From positions 1,139 through 8,551 of the forward strand of contig JAGQIT010001381.1 in assembly GCA_020431135.1 (NCBI GenBank): a DNA stretch of 7,413 nt, given 5' to 3'. Shown here piece after piece: positions 1 through 5,735 of this stretch. Positions within the stretch are counted from its first letter, which is position 1; each line of letters begins with the position of its first letter. The stretch is from Myxococcales bacterium. GTDB taxonomy: Bacteria; Myxococcota_A; Polyangia; Nannocystales; Nannocystaceae. The translations under genes and the position numbers were made by a program. The notes beneath the pieces are model-generated. The model was not told the DNA's origin and did not search any database. It worked only from the letters and a program-made list of their open reading frames with translations.

Positions 1-555
1 GGCTACCGCGTCGCCGGCAAGACCTCGACCGCGCAGAAGGCCGACGCGCGCAAGGGCTACTCCGACGACGAGTACTTCGCCTCCTTCGTCGGCGCCCTGC
101 CGGCCGGCGATCCGCAGGTCGTGATCCTCGTCTCGGTCGACAACCCCGAGGGCGGCCACTTCGGCAACGAGGTCGCGGCGCCGAGCTTTAGCCGGATCGG
201 CGAGCAGGTGATGCTCCACCTCGGGGTCCCGCGCGAGGACGGCGTCAAGCCGCCGAAGCCGCTGGTGATCCGCGAGCGCGAGGCCGCCGCGGGGATCGAC
301 CCGGAGGCCGACGAGGACGACGGTGACGCGCCGCCGCTGCCGGGCAAGCGCCCGCGGGCCGAGCGGGTGATCGTCGCCGCCGGCGACCTGCCGAACTTCC
401 AGGGCCTCGGGCTCGCGGCCGCGACCGACCTCGCCGACCGCAACCACCTCGGCCTCGTCGCCGTCGGCACCGGCGTGGCGACGGCGCAGGAGGATCTCGG
501 CAAGGGCGCCGACGGGATCCGGGTCGTCCGCGTGACCTTCAAGCCGTCGCGCTGA
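1..555 (+). CDS. ftsI: Peptidoglycan transpeptidase FtsI/PBP, C-terminal part with PASTA-like domain (5' end outside window)
   Basis: The reading frame is open from base 1 and ends at TGA 553-555, giving 184 residues of the C-terminus. The first residues, GYRVAGKTSTAQK, align with the third active-site motif of class B penicillin-binding proteins (usually VAGKTGTAQK). Next come the family's core features: FASFVGALPAGDPQVVILVS, then GGHFGNEVAAPSFSRIGEQV and an LGVP motif. This arrangement is typical of the FtsI/PBP3 septal transpeptidase, which cross-links septal peptidoglycan in the periplasm. An acidic, proline-containing linker (about residues 80-120) leads to a C-terminal segment of about 60 residues starting near DLPNFQGLGLAAATDLADRN, which resembles a degenerate PASTA domain. 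The third residue of the KTG motif is Ser (codon TCG, bases 25-27). No murE follows; the next gene is convergent. Assignment to the transpeptidase family is firm. FtsI rather than another class B PBP is likely but not certain, because the SxxK and SxN motifs lie outside the window. Confidence 0.9.
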   Translation, partial: GYRVAGKTSTAQKADARKGYSDDEYFASFVGALPAGDPQVVILVSVDNPEGGHFGNEVAAPSFSRIGEQVMLHLGVPREDGVKPPKPLVIREREAAAGIDPEADEDDGDAPPLPGKRPRAERVIVAAGDLPNFQGLGLAAATDLADRNHLGLVAVGTGVATAQEDLGKGADGIRVVRVTFKPSR

Positions 556-605
556 CATCCAAACGAACGGCCGCGGCCCCGTCACCGAGGCTGCGACCGA
601 GCGAG

Positions 606-630
606 CGGCTCACGCCGCGAGCGTGAGCCG
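606..630. terminator. Hairpin between convergent genes, candidate bidirectional terminator
   Basis: CGGCTCACGC (606-615) and GCGTGAGCCG (621-630) are perfect 10-bp inverted arms around a 5-base loop. The hairpin sits in the 89-bp gap between the stop of the PBP gene (555) and the stop of the convergent monooxygenase gene (645). The position and strong stem suggest transcription termination in both directions. Neither side has a T-tract, so it is not a classical intrinsic terminator; it could be Rho-assisted or act only to stabilise the 3' ends. Confidence 0.55.
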
Positions 631-644
631 ACCGCGTGTCGGGC

Positions 645-2363
645 TCACTCACCGACGGCGACGCGCCGCACCCCCGACAACCACGCGACGTCGGCGTCCG
701 GGCGCTCGCTCGCCGCCTCATCGGCCGTCGGCGCGCCCGCCCGGCGCCGCTCCTGCAGGCGCAGGCGCAGCGCGTGCACGCGATCGAGGACCGCGTCGAC
801 GCCGAGCGCTCGAGCGCCGAGGTAGAGCCACGGGTAGACGAAGTAGCGCAGCCGCTGACGCCGCCAGATCTGCTCGACCGCGGCGCCGCGGGTCTGCGGA
901 TCGGCGAGGCGGAACTGCGCGGCCATCCCCGGCGAGAAGAAGGTCTTGAGCCAGGCGACCGGGCTCTGCAAGAAGAGCTTGCCGTAGTGCGGGCGGACGC
1001 CGGCGAGCGCCGAGACGTCGCGGCCGTAGTCGATGATGTGGACGAGCCCCGCGGGCCGCCGCTTGTGCATGAAGAACTCGTCGCGCGCCGCCCGCTCGCG
1101 CGCCGCCGTCGCCCGCATCGCCGCCGCGCCGGGGAGCTTGACCCGCCCGGAGAAGACCCGCGCCGCGTAGAACGACTGGATCTCGCTCATCATCGGCAGC
1201 GAGCCGACGGTCGGCCGCGCGTAGCCGATGAAGGCGACCGAGGGCTCGTCCGGATCGAAGAGCAGCTTGTAGCGGTCCTCGACCTCGCGCTCGCGCAGCG
1301 CCCGCGGCAGGAACGAGAGCTCGGCGCGGTAGCCCGTGCAGGCGATCAAGTGGGTGTAGGTCCCGCGCTCGCCCCCGGCGAAGGTCACCGTGCGGCCGTC
1401 GATGCGCTCGACGGCCCCCTCGGCGCGGACGCGGCCGGCCTTGACGTGCTCGACGACGTGGCCGTTCTTGTTGATGAAGGCGCGCATGAAGGGCACGCCC
1501 TTGCGCCACTGCGGGATCCCGTGGCCCTCGTAGTCGATCACCGAGCCGGTCGAGCCGATGAGGCACAGCCAGCGCATCCCGGGCTTACCGCGGTGGAAGG
1601 GCGAGACGAGCTGGATGCAGCGCGAGCTCGCCTCGTCGAGCGGGCTGTCCTGGTGACGATCGTAGCGCCCGGGCCCCTTGCGATCGGGGAACGCCGCCTT
1701 GCGGAAGAAGTGCTGGCCGTTCGGCAGCGCCCAGGTGATCGACGCCTCGGTCTTTACGAGCTGCTCGACGACGTCGCTCGCCGACTCGCCGCCGCCGTAG
1801 ACGAGGATGTTGTCGCCCTTGCCGAAGCTCTCGGCGTCGAGCGACTTGAGCTGGCCGACGTGGAGCGACTCCCCGGAGAACGCCGCGAGCGGCCCCCCGA
1901 GGCCCTTGCGCCGGTGGTGGAGGCCGGCCGAGACCACGAGGAAGCGGGCGGCGATCGTCACGTCGCCGGCGCGAACCCGCCAGCGCTCCCCCTCACGCGT
2001 CGCCGACTCGACCGCGCAGCCGAAGCGGATCCGCCGCTTGAGATCGTAGTGCTCGGCGTAGCGCTCGAGGTAGCGGAGGATGTCGCGGTGCTCGACGAAG
2101 TTGCCGACCTCGAGATCCATCGGGAAGTCCGAGGCCTCCGTGACCGTCGCCGAGCTCGACGTGATCGTCGACTCCATCACCGTGACGATCTCGGGGTCCT
2201 TCGTGTAGCGCCAGACGCCGCCGAGGCCCTCGCGCTTCTCGAGGAGAACGACGCTGAGCCCGTTCTCCAACATATGCCGCGCCGCGAGCAGCCCTGACCA
2301 CCCGGCGCCGATAATGCACACGTCAACACGCTCACCCGCCACAACATCCATCGCTGACACCAT
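645..2363 (-). CDS. Flavin-containing monooxygenase (class B, FAD/NADPH)
   Basis: A 572-residue soluble protein with the full set of class B flavoprotein monooxygenase motifs. An N-terminal FAD Rossmann motif GAGWSG (residues 19-24) is followed by LGGVWRY (48-53). An FMO-type fingerprint FSGESLHVGQLK (162-173) matches FxGxxxHxxx(Y/F) except that Leu replaces the aromatic. A second dinucleotide motif, GGGESASD (190-197), fits NADPH binding, and ACTGY (341-345) is the late ATG-type motif. Such enzymes use NADPH and O2 to oxygenate nitrogen, sulfur or carbonyl groups of small molecules; the substrate here cannot be read from sequence. The C-terminal stretch of about 170 residues beyond the usual core is basic and holds aromatic-rich segments (RYFVYPWLYLGARAL). 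The frame is open upstream to 2477, but the ATG at 2361-2363 is chosen because AGGAG lies 7 bases ahead of it and the FAD fold begins 12 residues later. It is divergent from the opine dehydrogenase gene across 584 bp. Confidence 0.88.
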   Translation of the reverse strand: MVSAMDVVAGERVDVCIIGAGWSGLLAARHMLENGLSVVLLEKREGLGGVWRYTKDPEIVTVMESTITSSSATVTEASDFPMDLEVGNFVEHRDILRYLERYAEHYDLKRRIRFGCAVESATREGERWRVRAGDVTIAARFLVVSAGLHHRRKGLGGPLAAFSGESLHVGQLKSLDAESFGKGDNILVYGGGESASDVVEQLVKTEASITWALPNGQHFFRKAAFPDRKGPGRYDRHQDSPLDEASSRCIQLVSPFHRGKPGMRWLCLIGSTGSVIDYEGHGIPQWRKGVPFMRAFINKNGHVVEHVKAGRVRAEGAVERIDGRTVTFAGGERGTYTHLIACTGYRAELSFLPRALREREVEDRYKLLFDPDEPSVAFIGYARPTVGSLPMMSEIQSFYAARVFSGRVKLPGAAAMRATAARERAARDEFFMHKRRPAGLVHIIDYGRDVSALAGVRPHYGKLFLQSPVAWLKTFFSPGMAAQFRLADPQTRGAAVEQIWRRQRLRYFVYPWLYLGARALGVDAVLDRVHALRLRLQERRRAGAPTADEAASERPDADVAWLSGVRRVAVGE

Positions 2364-2370
2364 ACGATCA

Positions 2371-2375
2371 CTCCT
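2371..2375 (-). promoter_or_regulatory. Ribosome binding site fixing the monooxygenase start
   Basis: Read on the minus strand this is AGGAG, 7 bases before the ATG at 2363. It favours this start over the in-frame codon at 2477 and over the ATG at 2351. Confidence 0.75.
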
Positions 2376-2650
2376 GTCGTGGCCGTCGACGGTTGCAACG
2401 CCCGTGCCGAAGCCGATGACGCTCGCCCGCGCCGCCCTGTCGCTGCGTGCCCCGTCGCGCTGAGGTCCCGAGCCCACATCCTCTCCCGCTCCTTCGCGGG
2501 GGCTATGGCTGCGCTCCCCGGCGCTCCTCCTCCCTCTCGACGCTCCGCTCGCGTCGATCGCCGCGCTAGCAATAAAGGAGGGGCGCGGCGCGAGAGCACG
2601 CGCCTGCGCGCCGAGCCGCCTCCCTGCGGATGCCGCGGCGGGCTGCGCCT

Positions 2651-2668
2651 ACCGCAGGCGCCTGCGGT
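2651..2668. repeat. 18-bp perfect palindrome
   Basis: ACCGCAGGCGCCTGCGGT reads the same on both strands. As RNA it could fold into a 7-bp stem with a GCGC tetraloop, followed by TTT on the plus strand and, read on the minus strand, preceded by AAA. It lies in the middle of the 584-bp divergent spacer. It could be a protein-binding site, a weak terminator that separates the two divergent control regions, or an extragenic palindromic repeat. Confidence 0.6.
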
Positions 2669-2796
2669 TTCTGCCGGGCAGCGGCGGACCTGCCCCTCTC
2701 CGCCCGGCCCTGCCCGCACCTCTGCGTGCGCCGGCGCTTGGCACACGCCTTGCTCTTACTTGCGGGGCACCGACACGCGACGCGCGATCGCGGGAC

Positions 2797-2826
2797 AAGA
2801 CAGGTCTTAAAGTACATGTTCATTTG
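2797..2826. promoter_or_regulatory. AT-rich island with inverted repeat and CATGTTCATTTG box, candidate operator
   Basis: AAGAC-AG-GTCTT (2797-2808) is a short perfect inverted repeat. Five bases later comes ACATGTTCATTTG (2814-2826). A 13-base word differing at one position, ACATGTCCATTTG, occurs at 6959-6971 ahead of the amidoligase gene. Only the left half of the dyad seen there is preserved here. The position 122-151 bases upstream of the opine dehydrogenase start suits a regulatory site, but function is inferred only. Confidence 0.35.
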
Positions 2827-2935
2827 TTCGCGTCGTCGCTCAGGCAGGTCACGCCGACCTCCGGATGCTAGGGTGACCAAGCCCCTAGCGAGCCGACGCC
2901 CCGCGAGCCGCGCGCTCCACCCCTCTCACCGAGCC

Positions 2936-2939
2936 AGGA
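2936..2939 (+). promoter_or_regulatory. Ribosome binding site of the opine dehydrogenase gene
   Basis: AGGA lies 8 bases before the ATG at 2948. It supports this start over the in-frame upstream codons back to 2630, whose translation does not fit the family. Confidence 0.6.
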
Positions 2940-2947
2940 CACACGCA

Positions 2948-4321
2948 ATGCTTCGGCGACCGATCCCGACCCCGAACCTCGCCACCGCGCGCCCTCAGGC
3001 GCAGCGCACCCTAGTTCTCTGCGGCGGCAGCAACGGCAGCCACGTCCTCGCCGCCGACATCGGCCGGCGCCCGGGGTGGCGCGTCCGCGTCCTCACCTCG
3101 CGGCCGCAGGCCTGGGCCCGCGAGATCGCCTGCACCGAGCAGATCCACCGCAGCGATCGCTTCCCGCTCCTCGGCACGCGCGGCGTCGACTACCGCGGCG
3201 GCATCGACGGCGCCTTCGCCTGGGAGGACGCCGCCGAGGCGCTCCGCGGCGCGGATGTCGTCGTCCTCTCGTGCCCGGTCCAGGCCCACCGCGCGATCCT
3301 CGAGAGGGTGCTCCCTGCGCTCGATCCGGACCGCCCCGTGATCGTCGGCAGCCTCTTCGCCCAGGCCGGCTTCGACTGGCTCCTCCGCGACCTCACGCGC
3401 CGCCTGCCCGCGCCGCGGCGCGCCGCCTACTTCGGCATCCAGCGCTTCCCGCTGCTGTGCAAGACCCAGGAGTACGGGCGCAGCGTCGCCCTCTACGGCA
3501 GGTTCGCGCGGATCTACGCGGCGATCACCGCGACGGACGAGGCCCTGCACGAGCGCGCGCGCGCGACGCTCGGCGAGCTCTTCGAGCGCCCGGTCGTCGA
3601 GGTCCCGAGCTTCCTGTGCTGCACCCTCAACATGTCGAACCAGCTCCTCCACCCGGGGATCGCCTGGGGGCACTTCCGCGACTACGTCCCCGGCGAGACC
3701 GTCTACCCGAAGCGCGTGCGCTTCTACGGCGACCTCAACAAGGGCGGCGTCCAGGGGATGGAGGCGATCTACCGCGACCTCCACCGCCTCACCCGCGAGC
3801 TCGCCGACTTCACGGGGCAGCCGCTCCTCGACTTCCTCGGCGTCGACCCGCTGATGCGCTGGGCCGTCCGCCTGCGCACCCGCGTCCTCCACCGCCGCGG
3901 GATCGACGGGCTCGGGCCGCTGCGCCACCTCGAGGAGCTCTTCGGCCCCCTCACCTTCCGCAACAACCGGCGCCTGCGCGACCTCTACGCGCCGATGCTC
4001 CCGAGCCCCGACGGCCGCGGCTTCATCCCCGACGTGCGCTCGCGCTTCTGGACCGACGACATCCCGCACGGCCTCTGCGTCCTCGCCGGCCTCGGCCGCG
4101 CCCTCGGCACGCCGACCCCGCGGATCGACGCGCTGATCCGCGATCACCAGGCGATGATGGGCCGCCGCTACCTCGTCGGCGACGCGCTGGGACCTGACTG
4201 GAAGGACACGAGCGCCCCGCAGCGCTACGGCGTCAGCGACCGCGCAGGCCTCCGCGAGCTGCTCTGCCGCCCGATCGCGGCGCGCGAGGAGCCGACCCGC
4301 GGGCGCGCGGCCGGGGCCTAG
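2948..4321 (+). CDS. NAD(P)-dependent octopine/nopaline (opine) dehydrogenase family protein
   Basis: A 457-residue soluble oxidoreductase. After about 20 residues an N-terminal Rossmann fold starts with TLVLCGGSNGSHVLAADIG (21-39), whose GGSNGSH is the GxGxxG/A-type nucleotide loop of the opine dehydrogenase family. GADVVVLSCPVQAH (101-114) is the usual second part of that domain. In the C-terminal substrate domain, NMSNQLLHPGIAWG (228-241) carries the family's Asn...His-Pro motif; His235 is the likely catalytic histidine. RFWTDDIPHGL (366-376) followed by GTPTPRIDALI (387-397) matches the conserved family ending. Family members reductively condense an amino acid with an alpha-keto acid, or run the reverse reaction. 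Metallophore-making members work with a nicotianamine-synthase-like partner, which is not seen here, so the substrate is unknown. It is longer than common members (about 360-400 residues), mainly from extra sequence at about 296-360. The start is chosen by AGGA 8 bases upstream and by the fold boundary. Confidence 0.82.
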   Translation: MLRRPIPTPNLATARPQAQRTLVLCGGSNGSHVLAADIGRRPGWRVRVLTSRPQAWAREIACTEQIHRSDRFPLLGTRGVDYRGGIDGAFAWEDAAEALRGADVVVLSCPVQAHRAILERVLPALDPDRPVIVGSLFAQAGFDWLLRDLTRRLPAPRRAAYFGIQRFPLLCKTQEYGRSVALYGRFARIYAAITATDEALHERARATLGELFERPVVEVPSFLCCTLNMSNQLLHPGIAWGHFRDYVPGETVYPKRVRFYGDLNKGGVQGMEAIYRDLHRLTRELADFTGQPLLDFLGVDPLMRWAVRLRTRVLHRRGIDGLGPLRHLEELFGPLTFRNNRRLRDLYAPMLPSPDGRGFIPDVRSRFWTDDIPHGLCVLAGLGRALGTPTPRIDALIRDHQAMMGRRYLVGDALGPDWKDTSAPQRYGVSDRAGLRELLCRPIAAREEPTRGRAAGA

Positions 4322-4368
4322 GCGACTCTCCGCGCCTCCGCCCCGCGCCCGCGCCCGCGTTCACCGAG

Positions 4369-4393
4369 CCGCCTCGCGCCTCCGCGACGGCGG
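4369..4393. terminator. Strong hairpin between convergent genes, candidate terminator
   Basis: CCGCCTCGCG (4369-4378) pairs with CGCGA-C-GGCGG (4383-4393), giving ten base pairs with one bulged C and a CCTC loop. It lies in the 110-bp gap between the stop of the opine dehydrogenase gene (4321) and the stop of the convergent small gene (4432). No T-tract follows on either strand, as with the hairpin at 606-630. A bidirectional or Rho-assisted terminator is the likely role. Confidence 0.5.
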
Positions 4394-4431
4394 TGGTGTA
4401 CGAGCGCGCCGATCGACCTACGCCAGCCCGC

Positions 4432-4800
4432 TCAGCTCGACTCGTCCGCGTCGGCGTTCGCCCGGACTCTGTCGCTCTCGGTCTTGCCGTACTCGCTCTC
4501 GATGACGAACAAGTAGCCGCGATCGTAGTCGTAGGCGTTGTGCTGCTTGATCGCCCTGTGCAACATCCCCTCGAGGCGGCGTTGCCTGGGAAGGGCCTCG
4601 ACCTCCTCAGGCCGCCTGACCTGCGCGTAGGTCCGTGCGAACACACCGTTGATCAGCTCGGTCGTGAAGCTGAGCACGGCGCGTGTGCCCTTGGGGCGAA
4701 TGAAGCGCGACAGCGACGCCATCGCCTCGTCGTAGCTCTCAAATGGTTCGTCGCTCGCGAGCCGCTCGCCGTCGCTCGCCCACACCGACAGGAAGTACAT
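4432..4800 (-). CDS. Small hypothetical protein, second gene of a likely operon with DUF1338
   Basis: A 122-residue protein that I do not recognise. It begins MYFLSVWASDGERLASDEPF and continues with ESYDEAMASLSRFIRPKG. The middle has alternating hydrophobic residues (AVLSFTTELINGVFARTY, 41-58) and a basic helical stretch (about 61-86). It then reads YDYDRGYLFVIESEYGK (90-106) and ends in a short acidic tail. No signal peptide or membrane segment is visible, so it is probably cytoplasmic, with a mixed alpha/beta look. The start at 4800 is preferred because GAGG lies 9 bases upstream; the in-frame ATG at 4809 sits directly on that GAGG. The gene follows the DUF1338 stop by 39 bp on the same strand, suggesting co-transcription. 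A hand count gives about 65% GC, lower than its neighbours, with less biased third positions, which may indicate later acquisition. The protein-like composition makes it a probable real gene. Confidence 0.65.
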   Translation of the reverse strand: MYFLSVWASDGERLASDEPFESYDEAMASLSRFIRPKGTRAVLSFTTELINGVFARTYAQVRRPEEVEALPRQRRLEGMLHRAIKQHNAYDYDRGYLFVIESEYGKTESDRVRANADADESS

Positions 4801-4839
4801 GGGCCGCATCCTCGCACAAGATTCGGCTGCGCTCCTCTC

Positions 4840-5658
4840 CTAGCCGCCGCGCCGATCCGTGCTCTCGAAGAGCCTGTCCGCAGAGCCAGCGATGAAGCCG
4901 GTGAAGAGGCGCCCGTCGGCGTCCGCGTAGCGCCGCGCGAACTCGTAGTAGCAGCCGGGGATCGTCGACGGGCCGTCGGCGAAGCGGACCTCGGTCGGCG
5001 CGGCGATCGTCGACGCCTGCTCGAGGAGGTCGGCGGGCGAGCCCTTGATCAGGCCGCCCGCGGCGCTGAGGGGGATCCCCGCGCCCTCGATCAGCTCGCA
5101 GAGCGCCGCCAGGGAGTCGACCGTCCGCAGGTGGTTGACGGAGATCGTGAAGTGGTTGGCGCGCAGGCCGAAGGCGGCGAGCCAGGCCGCGTACTCGCTC
5201 TCGGCCGCGAGGGCGTCGTAGGTCGCCCGCGACACCGGCGCCCACGGGCGCCCAGCGGCGGCGAGGTCCCAGCGCTCACGCAGGCCGGGCGTCGCCGCGG
5301 CCTGGGCGACGAGGTCGCCGACGATCGCCGCGAGGGCCGGCGAGCCGCGGTCGACCTCGAGCTCGGAGATGAAGACCTTGGGGCACCGCGGATCCGCGTG
5401 GAGGTAGTGGCGCGCGCGCAGCTTCTTGCGGGGGAAGGTGTAGTCGCCTGCCGCGACGTAGCCGAGGTCGACGAAGCCGCGGGCGAGCACCTCGAGGCCG
5501 AGCTCGGGTCCGGCGAAGGTGCGCAGGGCGATGTGATCGTTGACGACGACCTCGCCGCGCCCGCGCAGGAGGGCGTGGATCGCCGCGGCCTGCGGGTTGA
5601 TGGCGACGTAGTCCGCCCACAGGCGGGCGAAGAGCTCGTCGAGGCGGGCGGCGGTCAT
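4840..5658 (-). CDS. DUF1338 protein, 2-oxoadipate dioxygenase/decarboxylase superfamily (short form)
   Basis: A 272-residue soluble protein with the DUF1338 signature. NDHIALRTF (40-48) supplies the first metal-binding His (H42). YTFPRKKLRARHYL (73-86) and KVFISELEVD (94-103) follow. NHFTISVNHLRT (168-179) supplies the second His (likely H169), and GCYYEFARR (235-243) supplies the metal-binding Glu (E239). The characterised family member HglS (also called YdcJ) is an Fe(II) enzyme that turns 2-oxoadipate and O2 into D-2-hydroxyglutarate and CO2 in D-lysine breakdown. This protein is well shorter than HglS and has no lysine-catabolism neighbour, so the exact substrate is open. The ATG at 5658 is preferred over an in-frame GTG at 5706 because the fold starts directly with ARLDELFARLW; a clear ribosome site is lacking for either. 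It is divergent from the DUF218 gene (77 bp apart) and is followed after 39 bp by the small unknown gene. Confidence 0.8.
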   Translation of the reverse strand: MTAARLDELFARLWADYVAINPQAAAIHALLRGRGEVVVNDHIALRTFAGPELGLEVLARGFVDLGYVAAGDYTFPRKKLRARHYLHADPRCPKVFISELEVDRGSPALAAIVGDLVAQAAATPGLRERWDLAAAGRPWAPVSRATYDALAAESEYAAWLAAFGLRANHFTISVNHLRTVDSLAALCELIEGAGIPLSAAGGLIKGSPADLLEQASTIAAPTEVRFADGPSTIPGCYYEFARRYADADGRLFTGFIAGSADRLFESTDRRGG

Positions 5659-5735
5659 GGCCGCAGAGTAGCGGCGATCGCCGGCCCTCGGGAGGCCGGG
5701 AATCACCAGGCCCCGCCGCGCGTACGGGGGCGGAG
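5659..5735. promoter_or_regulatory. Divergent promoter region with palindrome and hairpin
   Basis: This 77-bp spacer separates the DUF1338 and DUF218 starts and must hold both promoters unless one transcript begins inside the other gene. It contains a perfect 12-bp palindrome, CGGCGATCGCCG (5672-5683), and next to it CCGGCC/GGCCGG arms (5681-5686 with 5694-5699). A shared regulator site is possible, but in DNA this GC-rich such palindromes also arise by chance. I see no convincing -35/-10 pair. Confidence 0.35.

Larger units (their letters stand above)
2364..2947. other. Divergent intergenic region (584 bp), no convincing gene
   Basis: This separates the divergent monooxygenase and opine dehydrogenase genes. 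Open frames cross it on both strands, but their translations are arginine/proline/alanine-rich, match no family I know, and are typical of high-GC noise. It holds several inverted repeats: CCCGC/GCGGG (2485-2489 with 2496-2500), TCGACGC/GCGTCGA (2537-2543 with 2551-2557), the 18-bp palindrome at 2651-2668, and AAGAC/GTCTT (2797-2801 with 2804-2808). A clearly AT-richer island lies at about 2795-2830. A near-perfect Shine-Dalgarno word, TAAAGGAGG (2573-2581), is not followed by a start codon. The region could hold two promoters, a small RNA or decayed mobile DNA; the sequence alone does not decide. Confidence 0.6.

Noticed and set aside
569..578. Palindrome GGCCGCGGCC after the PBP stop
   Set aside because: Short all-G/C palindromes are expected by chance at this GC content.
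636..2297. Long plus-strand open frame (553 codons) opposite the monooxygenase gene
   Set aside because: Its translation is a low-complexity Arg/Ala/Asp/Glu-rich shadow. The minus-strand frame has complete FMO motifs and a ribosome site.
2573..2581. Near-perfect Shine-Dalgarno word TAAAGGAGG
   Set aside because: No ATG, GTG or TTG follows at a usable distance, so it cannot be tied to a gene.
2379..2810. 143-codon plus-strand frame in the divergent spacer
   Set aside because: No convincing ribosome site and a Pro/Arg/Ser-rich translation without any recognisable motif or fold pattern.
2630..2947. Upstream in-frame extension of the opine dehydrogenase
   Set aside because: 106 extra residues rich in Arg/Pro, no family match, and a good AGGA site exists for the ATG at 2948.
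3011..4147. Long minus-strand open frame opposite the opine dehydrogenase
   Set aside because: Repetitive Glu/Val/Ala/Arg translation with no family motif; a GC-driven antisense shadow of a well-supported gene.
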